Assembly (NCBI GenBank): GCA_036881905.1
Contig: JBAJNN010000018.1
Location: forward strand, 1 to 37,041
Origin: JBAJNN01 sp036881905
Lineage (GTDB): Bacteria > Pseudomonadota > Alphaproteobacteria > Rhizobiales > Im1
Length of the DNA: 37,041 bases
Reading direction: 5' to 3'
Shown here: in pieces, positions 26,742-34,948 of the stretch
Layout of the letters: the number at the start of each line of letters is the position of its first letter
How positions within the stretch are numbered: position 1 is the stretch's first letter
Program-made: the position numbers and the translations under genes
Notes under the pieces: generated by a model
Database searches by the model: none
What the model was told of the DNA's origin: nothing
Seen by the model: only the letters and a program-made list of their open reading frames with translations

Positions 26742-27446
26742 ATGAACGCTCTTTCCGATTTTCCGATCGCCAAACGCTGGCCGCCGAGGAATCCCGACAT
26801 TTTGCACCTTTATTCGTTCCCGACTCCGAATGGGGTCAAGGTCTCGATCATGCTTGAAGAGGCCGGCGTGGCCTATGAACCCCATTGCATCGACATCATG
26901 AATGATGAAACCTGGACGCCGGAATTCCTGTCACTCAACCCCAATGGCAAGATTCCGGCCATTCTCGATCCCGACGGCCCCGGGGGCAAGCCGATCGGCT
27001 TGTTCGAATCCGGCGCCATCCTGCTTTATCTGGCGGAAAAGACCGGCCGATTTCTGCCCACCGATCCGATCATGCGGACCGAAACCATTCAGTGGGTATT
27101 TTTCCAGATGGCCGCCATCGGCCCGATCTTCGGGCAACTGGGGTTTTTCCACAAATTCGCCGGTCGCGATTATGAGGATAAGCGTCCGCGCGATCGTTAC
27201 GCCAAGGAATCGAAACGCCTGCTCGGCGTACTCGAAACCCGCCTTGAGAGCCATGACTGGATCATGGGAGATGAATACACCATTGCCGACATGGCGACCT
27301 TGGGCTGGGTGCGGAATTTGGTTGGTTTTTACGATGCCGGGGCGCTGGTGGACTATGACAGGCTGAAAAACGTTCCGGCCTGGCTGGAGCGCGCTCTGGC
27401 GCGCCCGGCGGTGCAACGCGGCCTTGAAATTCCAGCCCGGCCATGA
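26742..27446 (+). CDS. Nu-class glutathione S-transferase (YfcG/YghU-like)
   Basis: This 234-residue protein has the Nu-class entrance sequence LHLYSFPTPNGVKVSIMLEE (21-40), in which the TPNG Thr/Asn replace the usual catalytic Tyr or Ser, then NPNGKIPAI with the cis-Pro and FESGAILLYLAE for glutathione binding. The C-terminal helical domain includes DEYTIADMATLGWVRN. Related YfcG and YghU reduce disulfides with glutathione; that activity is inferred here. The neighbours give no clue to its substrate. Confidence 0.9.
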   Translation: MNALSDFPIAKRWPPRNPDILHLYSFPTPNGVKVSIMLEEAGVAYEPHCIDIMNDETWTPEFLSLNPNGKIPAILDPDGPGGKPIGLFESGAILLYLAEKTGRFLPTDPIMRTETIQWVFFQMAAIGPIFGQLGFFHKFAGRDYEDKRPRDRYAKESKRLLGVLETRLESHDWIMGDEYTIADMATLGWVRNLVGFYDAGALVDYDRLKNVPAWLERALARPAVQRGLEIPARP

Positions 27447-27612
27447 CGGAATCCACCGGCCGGACGCCTGAACGGGTTTGAACGCAAAGCCGAGCACGGG
27501 GGCCTCGACAGGCATGACCGGCCGGTTCATCTTCTGTCGCATGTCTTGCGACCGGTCCGATATTTCACAGACACGACACCATGGCAAGCTCGAAGAGCGG
27601 CCGCTGAAGTCC

Positions 27613-28809
27613 TTAGTTTTTCAGATGCGCATGCAACCATTCAAGCACGCGTCCAATCGCGATCACCCGTGCTTCCGGATTGGCCCCCTGGTGAACCTCC
27701 CTTGTCTTGTAGCTGCCTGCCATGCGCGCGTGAAATTTCATGTACGGATGGTCGAAATCATGCCAGGCGCCGGCGTAAGTGTCGATAAAAATCGGGGCGC
27801 CATCTTGTTTCAAGGACATTTTGACCAGTTCCCGACAAAACTCGGCCGGAGTTCAGTCGTCGCTTTTGCCATGCTGAATCAGGGTCGGAATTCTGGCGCT
27901 GAAATTCTTGTGATATTTTGTTCCTCCAAGGCAACCTGGATAAAAGATCACGGCCGTCTTGAAATCATTTCCCTCAAGCGTGGTTTCAACGGGGCTCCCA
28001 TTGCGGACATATTCGAGAACCGCCTGCGCTCCGTTCGACCAGCCCATCAATGCGATCCGCTCATAATCGATGTCATGTCGCGACTGAAGGTAAGTCAATG
28101 CTCCTTTCGCATCATATGGGCGTTGTTCCCAATAGTGGATCGGTCTTTGAGAAATGGGGATTTCACATAGATCGCCAAGCCCACGGGAAGCAAAAGAGCT
28201 GGGTAACAAAACCGCCCAGCCCCGCCGATGCAGAATATCTATCCACGCCTGTTCCCGTTCGGGAATCCTACCGTTTTTGGACAACCCGGCGCAACCATGA
28301 AGCATCACCACGGCGGGCGCTGGCGTAGGAGCGATTTTCGGTGGGGCAATAAAAATGCCGCGAATCTCTTCTCCGGCCGCACTTTTGAACGTAACATTGT
28401 CTTGAGACGGCTCACAAATCGTGTGTTCGCGGATTTCGTCTTGCCGGTTTGCGCGCAGCGTCGTTTTGCAGGAAAGACAACTCTTGCCATTGTCATCAAA
28501 ATAGGTTCTCAACAGCGTCACCGCGCCGGAATGGCCGTTGTGAGGATTTCGCCAACGGCCGGTCCCGTTGTTGGAATCGTGCTCAAGCGTTTCGGTTAGG
28601 GTGCGTTTAGCATAGAGTCTGTCGGTGCCGTCCAAAGCTTCTCCCAAGTCGCTTCCGGCCCAGATGTCGTTCAGTCCGGCGGCAGTGAGCGCAAGCCGAT
28701 TATTACCGTCGGTTCCGTATCCCCACATCGGCACTTCATGAGCACACGCGTAAGCCATGAGCATAGCATATATAACGGTGAACGTAACAGGTTTTATAAT
28801 TTTTATCAT
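27613..28809 (-). pseudogene. Exported dienelactone-hydrolase-like protein with an in-frame TGA
   Basis: The gene encodes about 398 residues if one internal stop is read. It starts at ATG 28809 (GAGAAG just upstream) with a signal peptide (about 1-23, ending AYACA). A roughly 70-residue region (about 66-136, TLEHDSNNGTGRWRNP and a Cys-rich end) resembles the 17-kDa surface-antigen/RT0821-type domain. An alpha/beta hydrolase follows with nucleophile S258 (GWSNGAQ) and acid D317 (GKSDD). TGA at 27853-27855 (codon 319) stands where a Trp is expected (DDWTPA). The same frame then continues with TPAEFCRELVK and the catalytic His350 (AWHDFDHP) to 27613. Without readthrough the product lacks its His and should be inactive. 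It could be a young pseudogene or a sequence error. Confidence 0.8.
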
Positions 28810-28939
28810 AAAACTTCTCAATTTACCGACGAACAGAACTTATGGTAAGATCAATATCATTTGAAGTCAAATCTCACCATCTTCCCGTTCGACCACAGCG
28901 TATAGCCTCACTCGACCGGCGAGGAATATTGCCTATATG

Positions 28940-30058
28940 CTACAGCTTTTGCGAGCGGGTCCAATATTGCCTTGATTGCATCTCCACAAGGCGCGATGCG
29001 GCGCGGCGAAACCACAGAGCCTCATCGCCACAGGCATGCAGCTCGCGCGGTTCGGCTTCGGCGCAGGCGACAAGACGGGTGTTGTTGTCATAGAGCGTAT
29101 CGATGAAGAGGATAAAACGGCGAGCCTCATCACGCGCATGGGGTCCGATTTTCGGTATGCCGGTGACGAAGATGGTATGGAACGCGCGCGCAAGCGCTAG
29201 AAAATCCGCTGGGCCAAGTCGTGTTCGGCATAATTGCGCGAAGGAAAACCAGGCCAGCCCGTCGGTGGCGCGAGGCACGTAAAGTGGACGTCCCTTCACC
29301 GTGAGCGTGCGCCTTGAGCCTCGCGCCCCGCCGGACAGCCGGTGCCACAAGCTCTCCATCCGCTTGAGCGCCCCCGCGTCGTCAGGCGTGAGATAAATCG
29401 GCATGGTGTCGCCATGGGCAGTGCGATAGTCTTTCTCCCCGTCGAGCGCAATCACCTGGAGTTTCGCTTGCATCAGGGCGATGAATGGCAACACCAAATC
29501 CCGATTATGGCCATTTTCATAGAGATGCCCGGGCGCAACATTGGAGGTTGCGACCATCACCAGGCCATAATCGAATAGAGCCTGGAACAATCGACCGAGG
29601 ATCATCGCATCGGCAATATCGCCGAGATGAAATTCGTCGAAGCACAACAGCGTCGCCTGAGCGGTAATGTCGGCGGCAATGTCGGCGATCATATCGTCAT
29701 GGTCTTGACGGCCTGTCTGACGCCGGTGATGGATTTTGTCATGAACTTCCTGCATAAAGCCATGAAAGTGAATCCGGCGGCGCGGCGTGACCGGCGCGAC
29801 TTTAAAGAACAGATCCATCAACATGGTCTTGCCGCACCCGACCACACCATGAATGTAAAGGCCCCGGGGCGTTTGCCTGGTCGTTGCCAAGCATTCGGAC
29901 AACCTGCCAAGGCCGCGGCGTAAGGGGGCGGGCCGATAACCGGCGAGAGAACGGGCCAGACGATCGAGCGCGGCGGCGACACGGTCCTGCGCCGGATCGG
30001 GCCTAAGCGTGCCCGCCTTGATGTTGTCGCGATAGCTGTCCAGAACTGAAAGCACCAT
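28940..30058 (-). CDS. zapE: Cell division ATPase ZapE (AFG1-like)
   Basis: This 372-residue P-loop ATPase of the AFG1/LACE1 family is, in E. coli, a late divisome factor that acts on FtsZ; mitochondrial relatives help degrade respiratory-chain subunits. It has Walker A GVVGCGKTM (71-79), Walker B LLCFDEF (137-143), sensor residues in MVATSNVAPGHLYENG, and a C-terminal part with FIDTLYDNNTRL. All motifs are present. CGGAGCTC gives the ribosome site. It follows the protease gene by 19 bp, so the two are probably co-transcribed. In many alphaproteobacteria zapE lies just upstream of mdh; here other genes intervene. Confidence 0.94.
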   Translation of the reverse strand: MVLSVLDSYRDNIKAGTLRPDPAQDRVAAALDRLARSLAGYRPAPLRRGLGRLSECLATTRQTPRGLYIHGVVGCGKTMLMDLFFKVAPVTPRRRIHFHGFMQEVHDKIHHRRQTGRQDHDDMIADIAADITAQATLLCFDEFHLGDIADAMILGRLFQALFDYGLVMVATSNVAPGHLYENGHNRDLVLPFIALMQAKLQVIALDGEKDYRTAHGDTMPIYLTPDDAGALKRMESLWHRLSGGARGSRRTLTVKGRPLYVPRATDGLAWFSFAQLCRTRLGPADFLALARAFHTIFVTGIPKIGPHARDEARRFILFIDTLYDNNTRLVACAEAEPRELHACGDEALWFRRAASRLVEMQSRQYWTRSQKL

Positions 30059-30077
30059 GAGCTCCGGTTTGCAGGCT

Positions 30078-30959
30078 TTAAGGCCGATTCATTTCGTCTT
30101 GGTCGGCGCCAATTCTGGTCTTCGGCTCCTTTTGCAATGCCGCGCAAGGGGCATCATTGTCGCGAGCCAGTCGCCGCCAGTCAGGCTGGCAGGACAGATT
30201 GGCGCAGATAAAATGGGCAATCGTGGAGGCCGGCAAGGCATGGGCGCGATTGAGAAGATGGCCGGAAGCGTCCGCGAGCACGCTGACCAGCATTGCCGCG
30301 AGGCGGCCATCGAGGGTAAAGACCGGCCCGCCGGACTCACCCTTGCGGATCGGCAGCATCAGCACCATCGCGTTACGGTAGCCGAACTTGCCATAGTGCA
30401 CCGGCCGAGCGAAGCTCATTGACGCCACCTTGCCGATCCGCGCGACATCGCCTCGCCCATGAGGGTGCCCGAATGATAATATTTCAGTTCCTTGCGCCAG
30501 GCACTCATCGGCCACCGGCGTGACCGGCACCACATTGCTCTCGTGTTCAAGTTTGATAAGAGCGATATCGGGAATGTGGGAGACGGCAACAACCCTGGCT
30601 TTGCCGACATGCCCGTCCGGCAGGGTGACCTCGACCGGCGCCCCGGGTTTGAGCGCGACATGGCCAGCCGTGATTAGATTGCCGCGCCGGTCAACCATGA
30701 ATCCGCTGCCTGAAATCCTTATCCCGGACGGAATCTTATTGCCGGTTTTTGCAGAAACCGGGACCGCGGCGACCTGAATGGTGACATAGGATGCGCTCGC
30801 CGCGCTCACCACCGGCACAATGTCGCCGGCCGGCGCTCCGGCTGCGTTCTCAGACCCAGTTTCGACAGTTATGACGCGCGGACGCACAGGCCGGGAGGCG
30901 CAACCTGCAAGCAGCCCCAGGACAACAAGGATAAAAGCCGCTTTCACGAGAGAGGTCAT
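30078..30959 (-). CDS. Trypsin-like serine protease lipoprotein
   Basis: This 293-residue protein has a lipoprotein signal (LLAGC, lipidated Cys20). After a Pro/Ala/Gly/Ser-rich stretch comes a chymotrypsin-fold domain with a full catalytic triad: H100 (ITAGHVA), D131 (HIPDIALIK) and S209 (KGESGGPVF). There is no PDZ domain, unlike DegP. It is presumably anchored facing the periplasm; D rather than A, G or S is not at position +2 (ASRP follows), which is compatible with outer-membrane sorting. The substrate is unknown. It is directly upstream of zapE. No clear ribosome site precedes the ATG. Confidence 0.85.
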   Translation of the reverse strand: MTSLVKAAFILVVLGLLAGCASRPVRPRVITVETGSENAAGAPAGDIVPVVSAASASYVTIQVAAVPVSAKTGNKIPSGIRISGSGFMVDRRGNLITAGHVALKPGAPVEVTLPDGHVGKARVVAVSHIPDIALIKLEHESNVVPVTPVADECLAQGTEILSFGHPHGRGDVARIGKVASMSFARPVHYGKFGYRNAMVLMLPIRKGESGGPVFTLDGRLAAMLVSVLADASGHLLNRAHALPASTIAHFICANLSCQPDWRRLARDNDAPCAALQKEPKTRIGADQDEMNRP

Positions 30960-31003
30960 TGGGCGGGTGACAGGAATATGGATGTTGGACCCACTTGCGA
31001 CTT

Positions 31004-31384
31004 CAGGGCCTGTTAACGCTCGGGATTTGGAGCGCTGTATAAGCGAAAATCGTACAGTTCCAGGAGCAAAAAGCGTCTTACCCTTTCAAGCCTTCGCGGC
31101 GCCAAAATGGGCGATTCTCGCCATATCCCTGTTGGATACGACGGATTTTACCCCTAAAAAGCGCGTCAAAGCCCTTTTGTGGAGCGCCAGATCCACGGCA
31201 CGTTTTTCTTCTAAAAGCAGCGGAAAAATCCGTCCCGCGCCCCGCGCCCTAGAGCGGTATTTGCGTTCAAATTGAATCGCAATACCGCTCTAACATTCTA
31301 CCTCATAAGCATAATCTTATCCGATCCTTGGGCTATCGCTTGCGGCTCGGATTATGCTTTAAGCTCAAGCGTTAGCAGGCCCTG
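31004..31384. mobile_element. Candidate MITE-like element with 17-bp terminal inverted repeats
   Basis: CAGGGCCTGTTAACGCT (31004-31020) and AGCGTTAGCAGGCCCTG (31368-31384) are inverted copies with one mismatch, 381 bp from end to end. The element carries no gene and includes mosaic repeat E. No convincing target duplication is seen outside the ends. The end sequence resembles termini of IS5-type elements in a general way; that is memory-based and uncertain. Confidence 0.45.
31249..31362. repeat. Mosaic palindromic repeat, copy E (inverted, variant right module)
   Basis: Read on the minus strand it begins AGCATAATCCGAGCCGCAAG, has the partner AAGATTATGCTT, and ends with a palindrome whose arms are AGAGCGGTATT and AATACCGCTCT, closing at CTAG (31249-31252). 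The palindrome core (GCGATTCAATTTGAACGC) matches copy G but not copies B, C, D and F. Confidence 0.8.
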
Positions 31385-31454
31385 ATACAACCCGCTATAC
31401 GCAAACCGGCCTTGCAAGGCAAGAGATCACAGGGCTTTTCCGCTTGACGCACCG

Positions 31455-31483
31455 AAAAAGGCCGACCCGTTGCCGGGTCGGCC
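31455..31483 (-). terminator. Rho-independent terminator of the porin gene
   Basis: Minus strand GGCCGACCCG, loop GCAA, CGGGTCGGCC (31460-31483), then five T. This is a perfect 10-bp GC-rich stem with a GNRA tetraloop, 34 bases past the porin stop codon. Confidence 0.92.
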
Positions 31484-31516
31484 ATGCATTTTCAGAGCTT
31501 TCAGACCGTCACAGGA

Positions 31517-32908
31517 CTAGAAATAGAACCACGTCCCGAAGCTGACCTGGAGACTCCCCTCGCTCTCTTTGGTAGAAGCGTCTTTGTAATATCTCCGCTT
31601 GGCATAGGCGGCTTCCCAGCCAAGTTTCAGCTGATCGACAGGTTTCCAGAACAGGTTGGCGGTCAGGCTGGTGATATCCCTGGTGACGCTCTTTTCTTCA
31701 CCCGCGCCGTAATAGGCTTTGGCATAATCAGTCACGTCATCCTTATTCGGCTTGGTCCAGCCCCAGCCAAGATTGACGAAGGTGGCCTCCGACAGGTTGA
31801 AGGTCACACCAGCGGCCACACCAAGGGCGGCAATGGGGTTGATCTTGCTCGAGGCGTCTACGGCGTCTACGGCGGCTTTGGCGTCTACGGGGGGTACGTA
31901 GCCTTCGCTGCCTACAGTCCCTACCGCCGGCTTCGCCTTTACCTCCGACTGCGCCGCTACCGCCGCTGTATCCACGACATAGGCAGCTGGGCCAGAGCCG
32001 ATCAGGTAATTGCCGAGCCCCTTGCCGTATATTACCGAGGCCGTTATTTTCGCGATGTCGCCGAGACTGACATTGGCCGCGCCCTGAACACCCCAACCGA
32101 GCTTGTTCTCATCCTCGTAGGGCCCTTTTCCATCCGCTTTCGCCTTGTCGATATTGAGGTTGCGCAACACACCCCCCAGCTGGACATCATGGCCGCCAGG
32201 CAATTTATATTTCAAGGACGCATTCAGATCGGGGAGGTTGTCATGGGCACCTTCATATTTCTCCCCGTCAACGCCGACAATCTGAGTGCTTGCATCCCCT
32301 GTGGCATCGTTGAGGGCCACGGCGAAGGTCATTGGGCCGGCGGCATAGGCCAAGCGCAACTGCGGGTCGCGGGAACGATCGATCAGCCCGAATTGGTCGG
32401 CCTCCACCGCACCGATCCCGGTGTCGAGGGCAAAGAGACGGCTGGTTTGCCCCACGCCGAAGGTCAGATTCGGGGCGAAATCCCACTCGCCCCAGGCATG
32501 GCGGAATTTGAAGTCGTCACCATTGCGAAACTCGGCCTCCAATTTGGTCCTGATCTGGCCGATGGCGGTGTCGTTGGTTGACTTCACTGTCAGTCTTCCC
32601 CTCCCGACCATGCCGAGATTGTCGGACTTTTTGCCCTTCTCCAGCTTTTGAAGCGCCGTGGGGTCGAATGCCTGGTCGAAATCGTAATTTCCCCGCCCCA
32701 GAATGTAACCATGCACCGTAACGCTGCTGAGGGGCTTCAGCAGATCCGCGGTCGGCACAAAGCTCACGGCCTGATTGCCAATAGGCACCGGCAAACTCGC
32801 GAGTTTGCTGGCGGACGTTTTCAACTCATCGGCCTGGGCCGCGCCAGCCGTTACCGCAAAGGCCGCGCCGGCGAGAAGCGCGGTGCGAAATGTTTTCAGA
32901 TATGTCAT
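31517..32908 (-). CDS. Outer-membrane porin, DcaP-like
   Basis: This 463-residue beta-barrel protein has a signal peptide at 1-26 (ending AGAAQA). Its barrel has many alternating strands, including SSVTVHGYILGRGNYDF near the start, and a C-terminal aromatic residue (FGTWFYF) as needed for outer-membrane insertion. The general pattern and the SLTANLFWKPVDQLKLGWE strand resemble DcaP-type trimeric porins; the substrate is unknown. A low-complexity Ala/Val-rich insert (about 305-350, with VDA repeats) probably forms a loop. ATG 32908 is chosen for GGAGAG upstream and the signal peptide. It has its own strong promoter and terminator, so it is monocistronic and probably abundant. Confidence 0.87.
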   Translation of the reverse strand: MTYLKTFRTALLAGAAFAVTAGAAQADELKTSASKLASLPVPIGNQAVSFVPTADLLKPLSSVTVHGYILGRGNYDFDQAFDPTALQKLEKGKKSDNLGMVGRGRLTVKSTNDTAIGQIRTKLEAEFRNGDDFKFRHAWGEWDFAPNLTFGVGQTSRLFALDTGIGAVEADQFGLIDRSRDPQLRLAYAAGPMTFAVALNDATGDASTQIVGVDGEKYEGAHDNLPDLNASLKYKLPGGHDVQLGGVLRNLNIDKAKADGKGPYEDENKLGWGVQGAANVSLGDIAKITASVIYGKGLGNYLIGSGPAAYVVDTAAVAAQSEVKAKPAVGTVGSEGYVPPVDAKAAVDAVDASSKINPIAALGVAAGVTFNLSEATFVNLGWGWTKPNKDDVTDYAKAYYGAGEEKSVTRDITSLTANLFWKPVDQLKLGWEAAYAKRRYYKDASTKESEGSLQVSFGTWFYF

Positions 32909-33014
32909 TTTAATCTCTCCAGTTCTGTTAGATCCTGATCGGAGTTCACGTCCACCAACCTTTAAAGCCACACTACGAGGGCAGCGCGAGTAGTTCAGCA
33001 GAACAACTGCGTGG

Positions 33015-33043
33015 ACTATCTTCCATAGAAGCTGACCTGTCAA
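33015..33043 (-). promoter_or_regulatory. Porin promoter
   Basis: Minus strand TTGACA (33038-33043), a 17-bp spacer and GATAGT (33015-33020) form a near-consensus sigma-70-type promoter. The resulting leader would be about 100 bases long before the ATG at 32908. It is the best promoter match I found in the window. Confidence 0.7.
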
Positions 33044-33080
33044 TCATAATCCAAAGGAGACAATGTGAATTTCATCGTCA

Positions 33081-33098
33081 TGTTGCAATTTTGCAACA
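33081..33098. promoter_or_regulatory. Perfect palindrome between porin and dapA (candidate operator)
   Basis: TGTTGCAATTTTGCAACA is an 8-bp inverted repeat with a two-base centre, 38 bp upstream of the porin -35 box and 114 bp before dapA. The AT centre and half-site form suit a dimeric repressor or activator. I cannot assign a regulator. Confidence 0.45.
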
Positions 33099-33212
33099 GT
33101 CGGTAAGGTTCGTTTAAGACTTTGGCGCGGGGGGTATGGGCTTGCCCCCAAGCCTGTTCGCGTTTATCATCGGTCCCCAGGGCGCGGACAATGATTGCGA
33201 GAGGAGACATGC

Positions 33213-34094
33213 ATGACCCGGTTCAAAGGCTCCATCACCGCGCTGATTACGCCGATGCGCAAGGGCGGCATCGACGAGACCGCCTTTGCGAGCCTTATCG
33301 AATGGCAGATCGGAGAGGGAACTCATGGCGTCGTTCCGGTCGGGACCACCGGCGAATCGGCGACATTGCGTCATGAGGAGCGCGAGCGCCTGATCGAACT
33401 GGCCGTCGAGGTCGCCAACGACCGCGTGGCGGTGATCGCCGGAACCGGTTCGAACGACACCGATGAAGCCGTGGCTCTCACCCGGTTTGCGCGAAAAGCC
33501 GGAGCGGATGGCGCCCTCGTCATCGTGCCCTATTACAACAAGCCCACGCAAGAGGGCCTTTACCGGCATTTCATGGCCGTCGCCGCCAGCGCCGAGATGC
33601 CGATCGTCCTCTATAACGTTCCCTCGCGCACTGTCGCCTCCATAGCGGTCGAGACTCTCGCCCGGTTGGCGAAAGACGCCCCGAACATCATCGGCATCAA
33701 GGACGCGAGCGCTGACATGACCCGCATTGCCGAGCAGCGTATGGCGCTTGGCGCCGAGTTCATCCAGCTTTCCGGCGACGATTCCTCAGCGCTTGGCTTC
33801 ATGGCTCATGGCGGGCATGGCTGCATTTCCGTGACCGCCAATATCGCGCCGCGGCTCTGCGCCGATTTTCAGGACGCCTGTCTCGCCGGCGATTTCAAGA
33901 GAGCCCTTATGCTGCAAGACCGTCTGATGCCGCTCCATCTCGCCCTATTCGCCGAGACCAGCCCGGCGCCGGTGAAATACGCCGCAAGCCTCTTGGGCCA
34001 CGCTTCGACCGAGCTGCGCCTGCCCCTGGTGCAACCCGGCGAAGCGACCCGCGCCAATCTGCGCCGGGCCATGAAAGAGGCCGGCTTGCTCTAG
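33213..34094 (+). CDS. dapA: 4-hydroxy-tetrahydrodipicolinate synthase
   Basis: This 293-residue TIM-barrel aldolase condenses pyruvate with aspartate semialdehyde, the first dedicated step to lysine and diaminopimelate for peptidoglycan. It has T45/T46 in VPVGTTGESATL, Y134 and R139 in LYNVPSRT, and the Schiff-base K163 in GIKDAS. ATG 33213 follows GAGGAG at good spacing. It is followed by smpB as in many alphaproteobacteria. Its TAG stop (34092-34094) is the opening CTAG of mosaic repeat F. Confidence 0.96.
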   Translation: MTRFKGSITALITPMRKGGIDETAFASLIEWQIGEGTHGVVPVGTTGESATLRHEERERLIELAVEVANDRVAVIAGTGSNDTDEAVALTRFARKAGADGALVIVPYYNKPTQEGLYRHFMAVAASAEMPIVLYNVPSRTVASIAVETLARLAKDAPNIIGIKDASADMTRIAEQRMALGAEFIQLSGDDSSALGFMAHGGHGCISVTANIAPRLCADFQDACLAGDFKRALMLQDRLMPLHLALFAETSPAPVKYAASLLGHASTELRLPLVQPGEATRANLRRAMKEAGLL

Positions 34095-34204
34095 AGCATA
34101 ATCCGAGCTTGCCAAGCGAGAAGCCGAGGATGAATAAGATTATGTGGACACAATAAAGAGTTTAAGAGCGCCGGTTCGATTCAATCGGGTCGAACGGCGC
34201 TCTG
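34091..34204. repeat. Mosaic palindromic repeat, copy F
   Basis: CTAGAGCATAATCCGAGC starts the left module, which has its own small inverted pair (GCTTGCCAAGC) and the partner AAGATTATG. The right palindrome has arms AGAGCGCCGGTTCGA and TCGAACGGCGCTCT. It fills the dapA-smpB gap, and its first TAG stops dapA. Confidence 0.82.
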
Positions 34205-34231
34205 GAGCTTGAGTCCTGGGACACGATCATC

Positions 34232-34714
34232 ATGACCAGAACCACCGCGGCGGATAAAACCGGGCGGAAAATCATCGCCGAGAATCGCCGCGCGCGATTC
34301 GACTACGACATTCTTGAGACTTTCGAGGCTGGTCTGGTTCTCACCGGAACCGAGATCAAGGGCCTGCGCACCGGCAGGGCAAGTCTCGGCGAATCTTATG
34401 CCACAACCGATGACGGCAATCTCGTTCTTGTCAATGCCCATATCCCCGAATACAAATCGGCCGACAGATTCAACCACGAACCGCGCCGCGCCCGCAGGCT
34501 GCTGTTGCATCGTAAACAGATCAACCGCCTTTCCGGCGCGCTTGACAAACAGGGGCTGACATTGGTGCCATTGCGGCTTTATTTCAACGAACGGGGCCGG
34601 GCCAAGTTGGAAATGGCCCTGGCGCGCGGGCGCAAAATGCATGACAAGCGCGAGGTGGAAAAGACCCGCTCATGGCAGCGCGAGAAAGCCCGGCTTCTGC
34701 GCCACAACGGCTGA
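34232..34714 (+). CDS. smpB: SsrA-binding protein SmpB
   Basis: This 160-residue protein escorts tmRNA to stalled ribosomes for trans-translation. It has the family start (KIIAENRRARFDYDILETFEAGLVLTGTEIKGLR), then LVNAHIPEY and RRLLLHRKQI, and a basic C-terminal tail (KTRSWQREKARLLR) that enters the empty mRNA channel. The length is normal. The ssrA gene itself is not in this window. Confidence 0.96.
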   Translation: MTRTTAADKTGRKIIAENRRARFDYDILETFEAGLVLTGTEIKGLRTGRASLGESYATTDDGNLVLVNAHIPEYKSADRFNHEPRRARRLLLHRKQINRLSGALDKQGLTLVPLRLYFNERGRAKLEMALARGRKMHDKREVEKTRSWQREKARLLRHNG

Positions 34715-34822
34715 AATGGCAAGCCTCCACCCAAGCCGCCCGACCTCCCGCATCATCGGCGTAAACGATCCTTTAAGGTTTTCGCGGTGAGGTGAGACTC
34801 GTTCCTAAATGGCCGAGCCGAC

Positions 34823-34932
34823 ATAGAGCATAATCCGAGCTTGCCAAGCGAGCCGAGGACGATCAAGATTATGCTTACAAAACAAAAAGCTGGAGCTCGA
34901 TTGCGATTCAATTTGAACGCAATCCGCTCTAG
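34823..34932. repeat. Mosaic palindromic repeat, copy G (variant right module)
   Basis: ATAGAGCATAATCCGAGC begins the left module; GCTTGCCAAGC is shared with copy F and AAGATTATGCTT is the partner. The right module has the core GCGATTCAATTTGAACGC as in copy E and ends GCTCTAG at 34932. It lies 16 bases before the xerD ATG, so it forms most of that gene's upstream region. Confidence 0.8.
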
Positions 34933-34948
34933 TCAGACAGGATGCTCC

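Larger units (their letters stand above)
30960..31516. other. 557-bp gap between the protease and porin genes, mostly repeat DNA
   Basis: No credible gene is present. The interval holds a candidate MITE-like element (31004-31384), mosaic repeat E nested inside it (31249-31362), and the porin terminator (31455-31483). The part between 31020 and 31248 has no motif I recognise; I could not identify a transposase remnant in it. Confidence 0.6.

Noticed and set aside
27478..28170. 230-codon plus-strand open frame
   Set aside because: Antisense to the interrupted hydrolase; no recognisable motifs, and hydrolase sequence continues on the other strand through the TGA.
27613..28809. UGA recoding (code 4 or selenocysteine) as a genome-wide property
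   Set aside because: Many intact genes here end in TGA at the expected length, and the position calls for Trp, not Cys or Sec.
31484..32581. 365-codon plus-strand open frame
   Set aside because: Antisense to the porin, which has a signal peptide, promoter, terminator and terminal aromatic residue.
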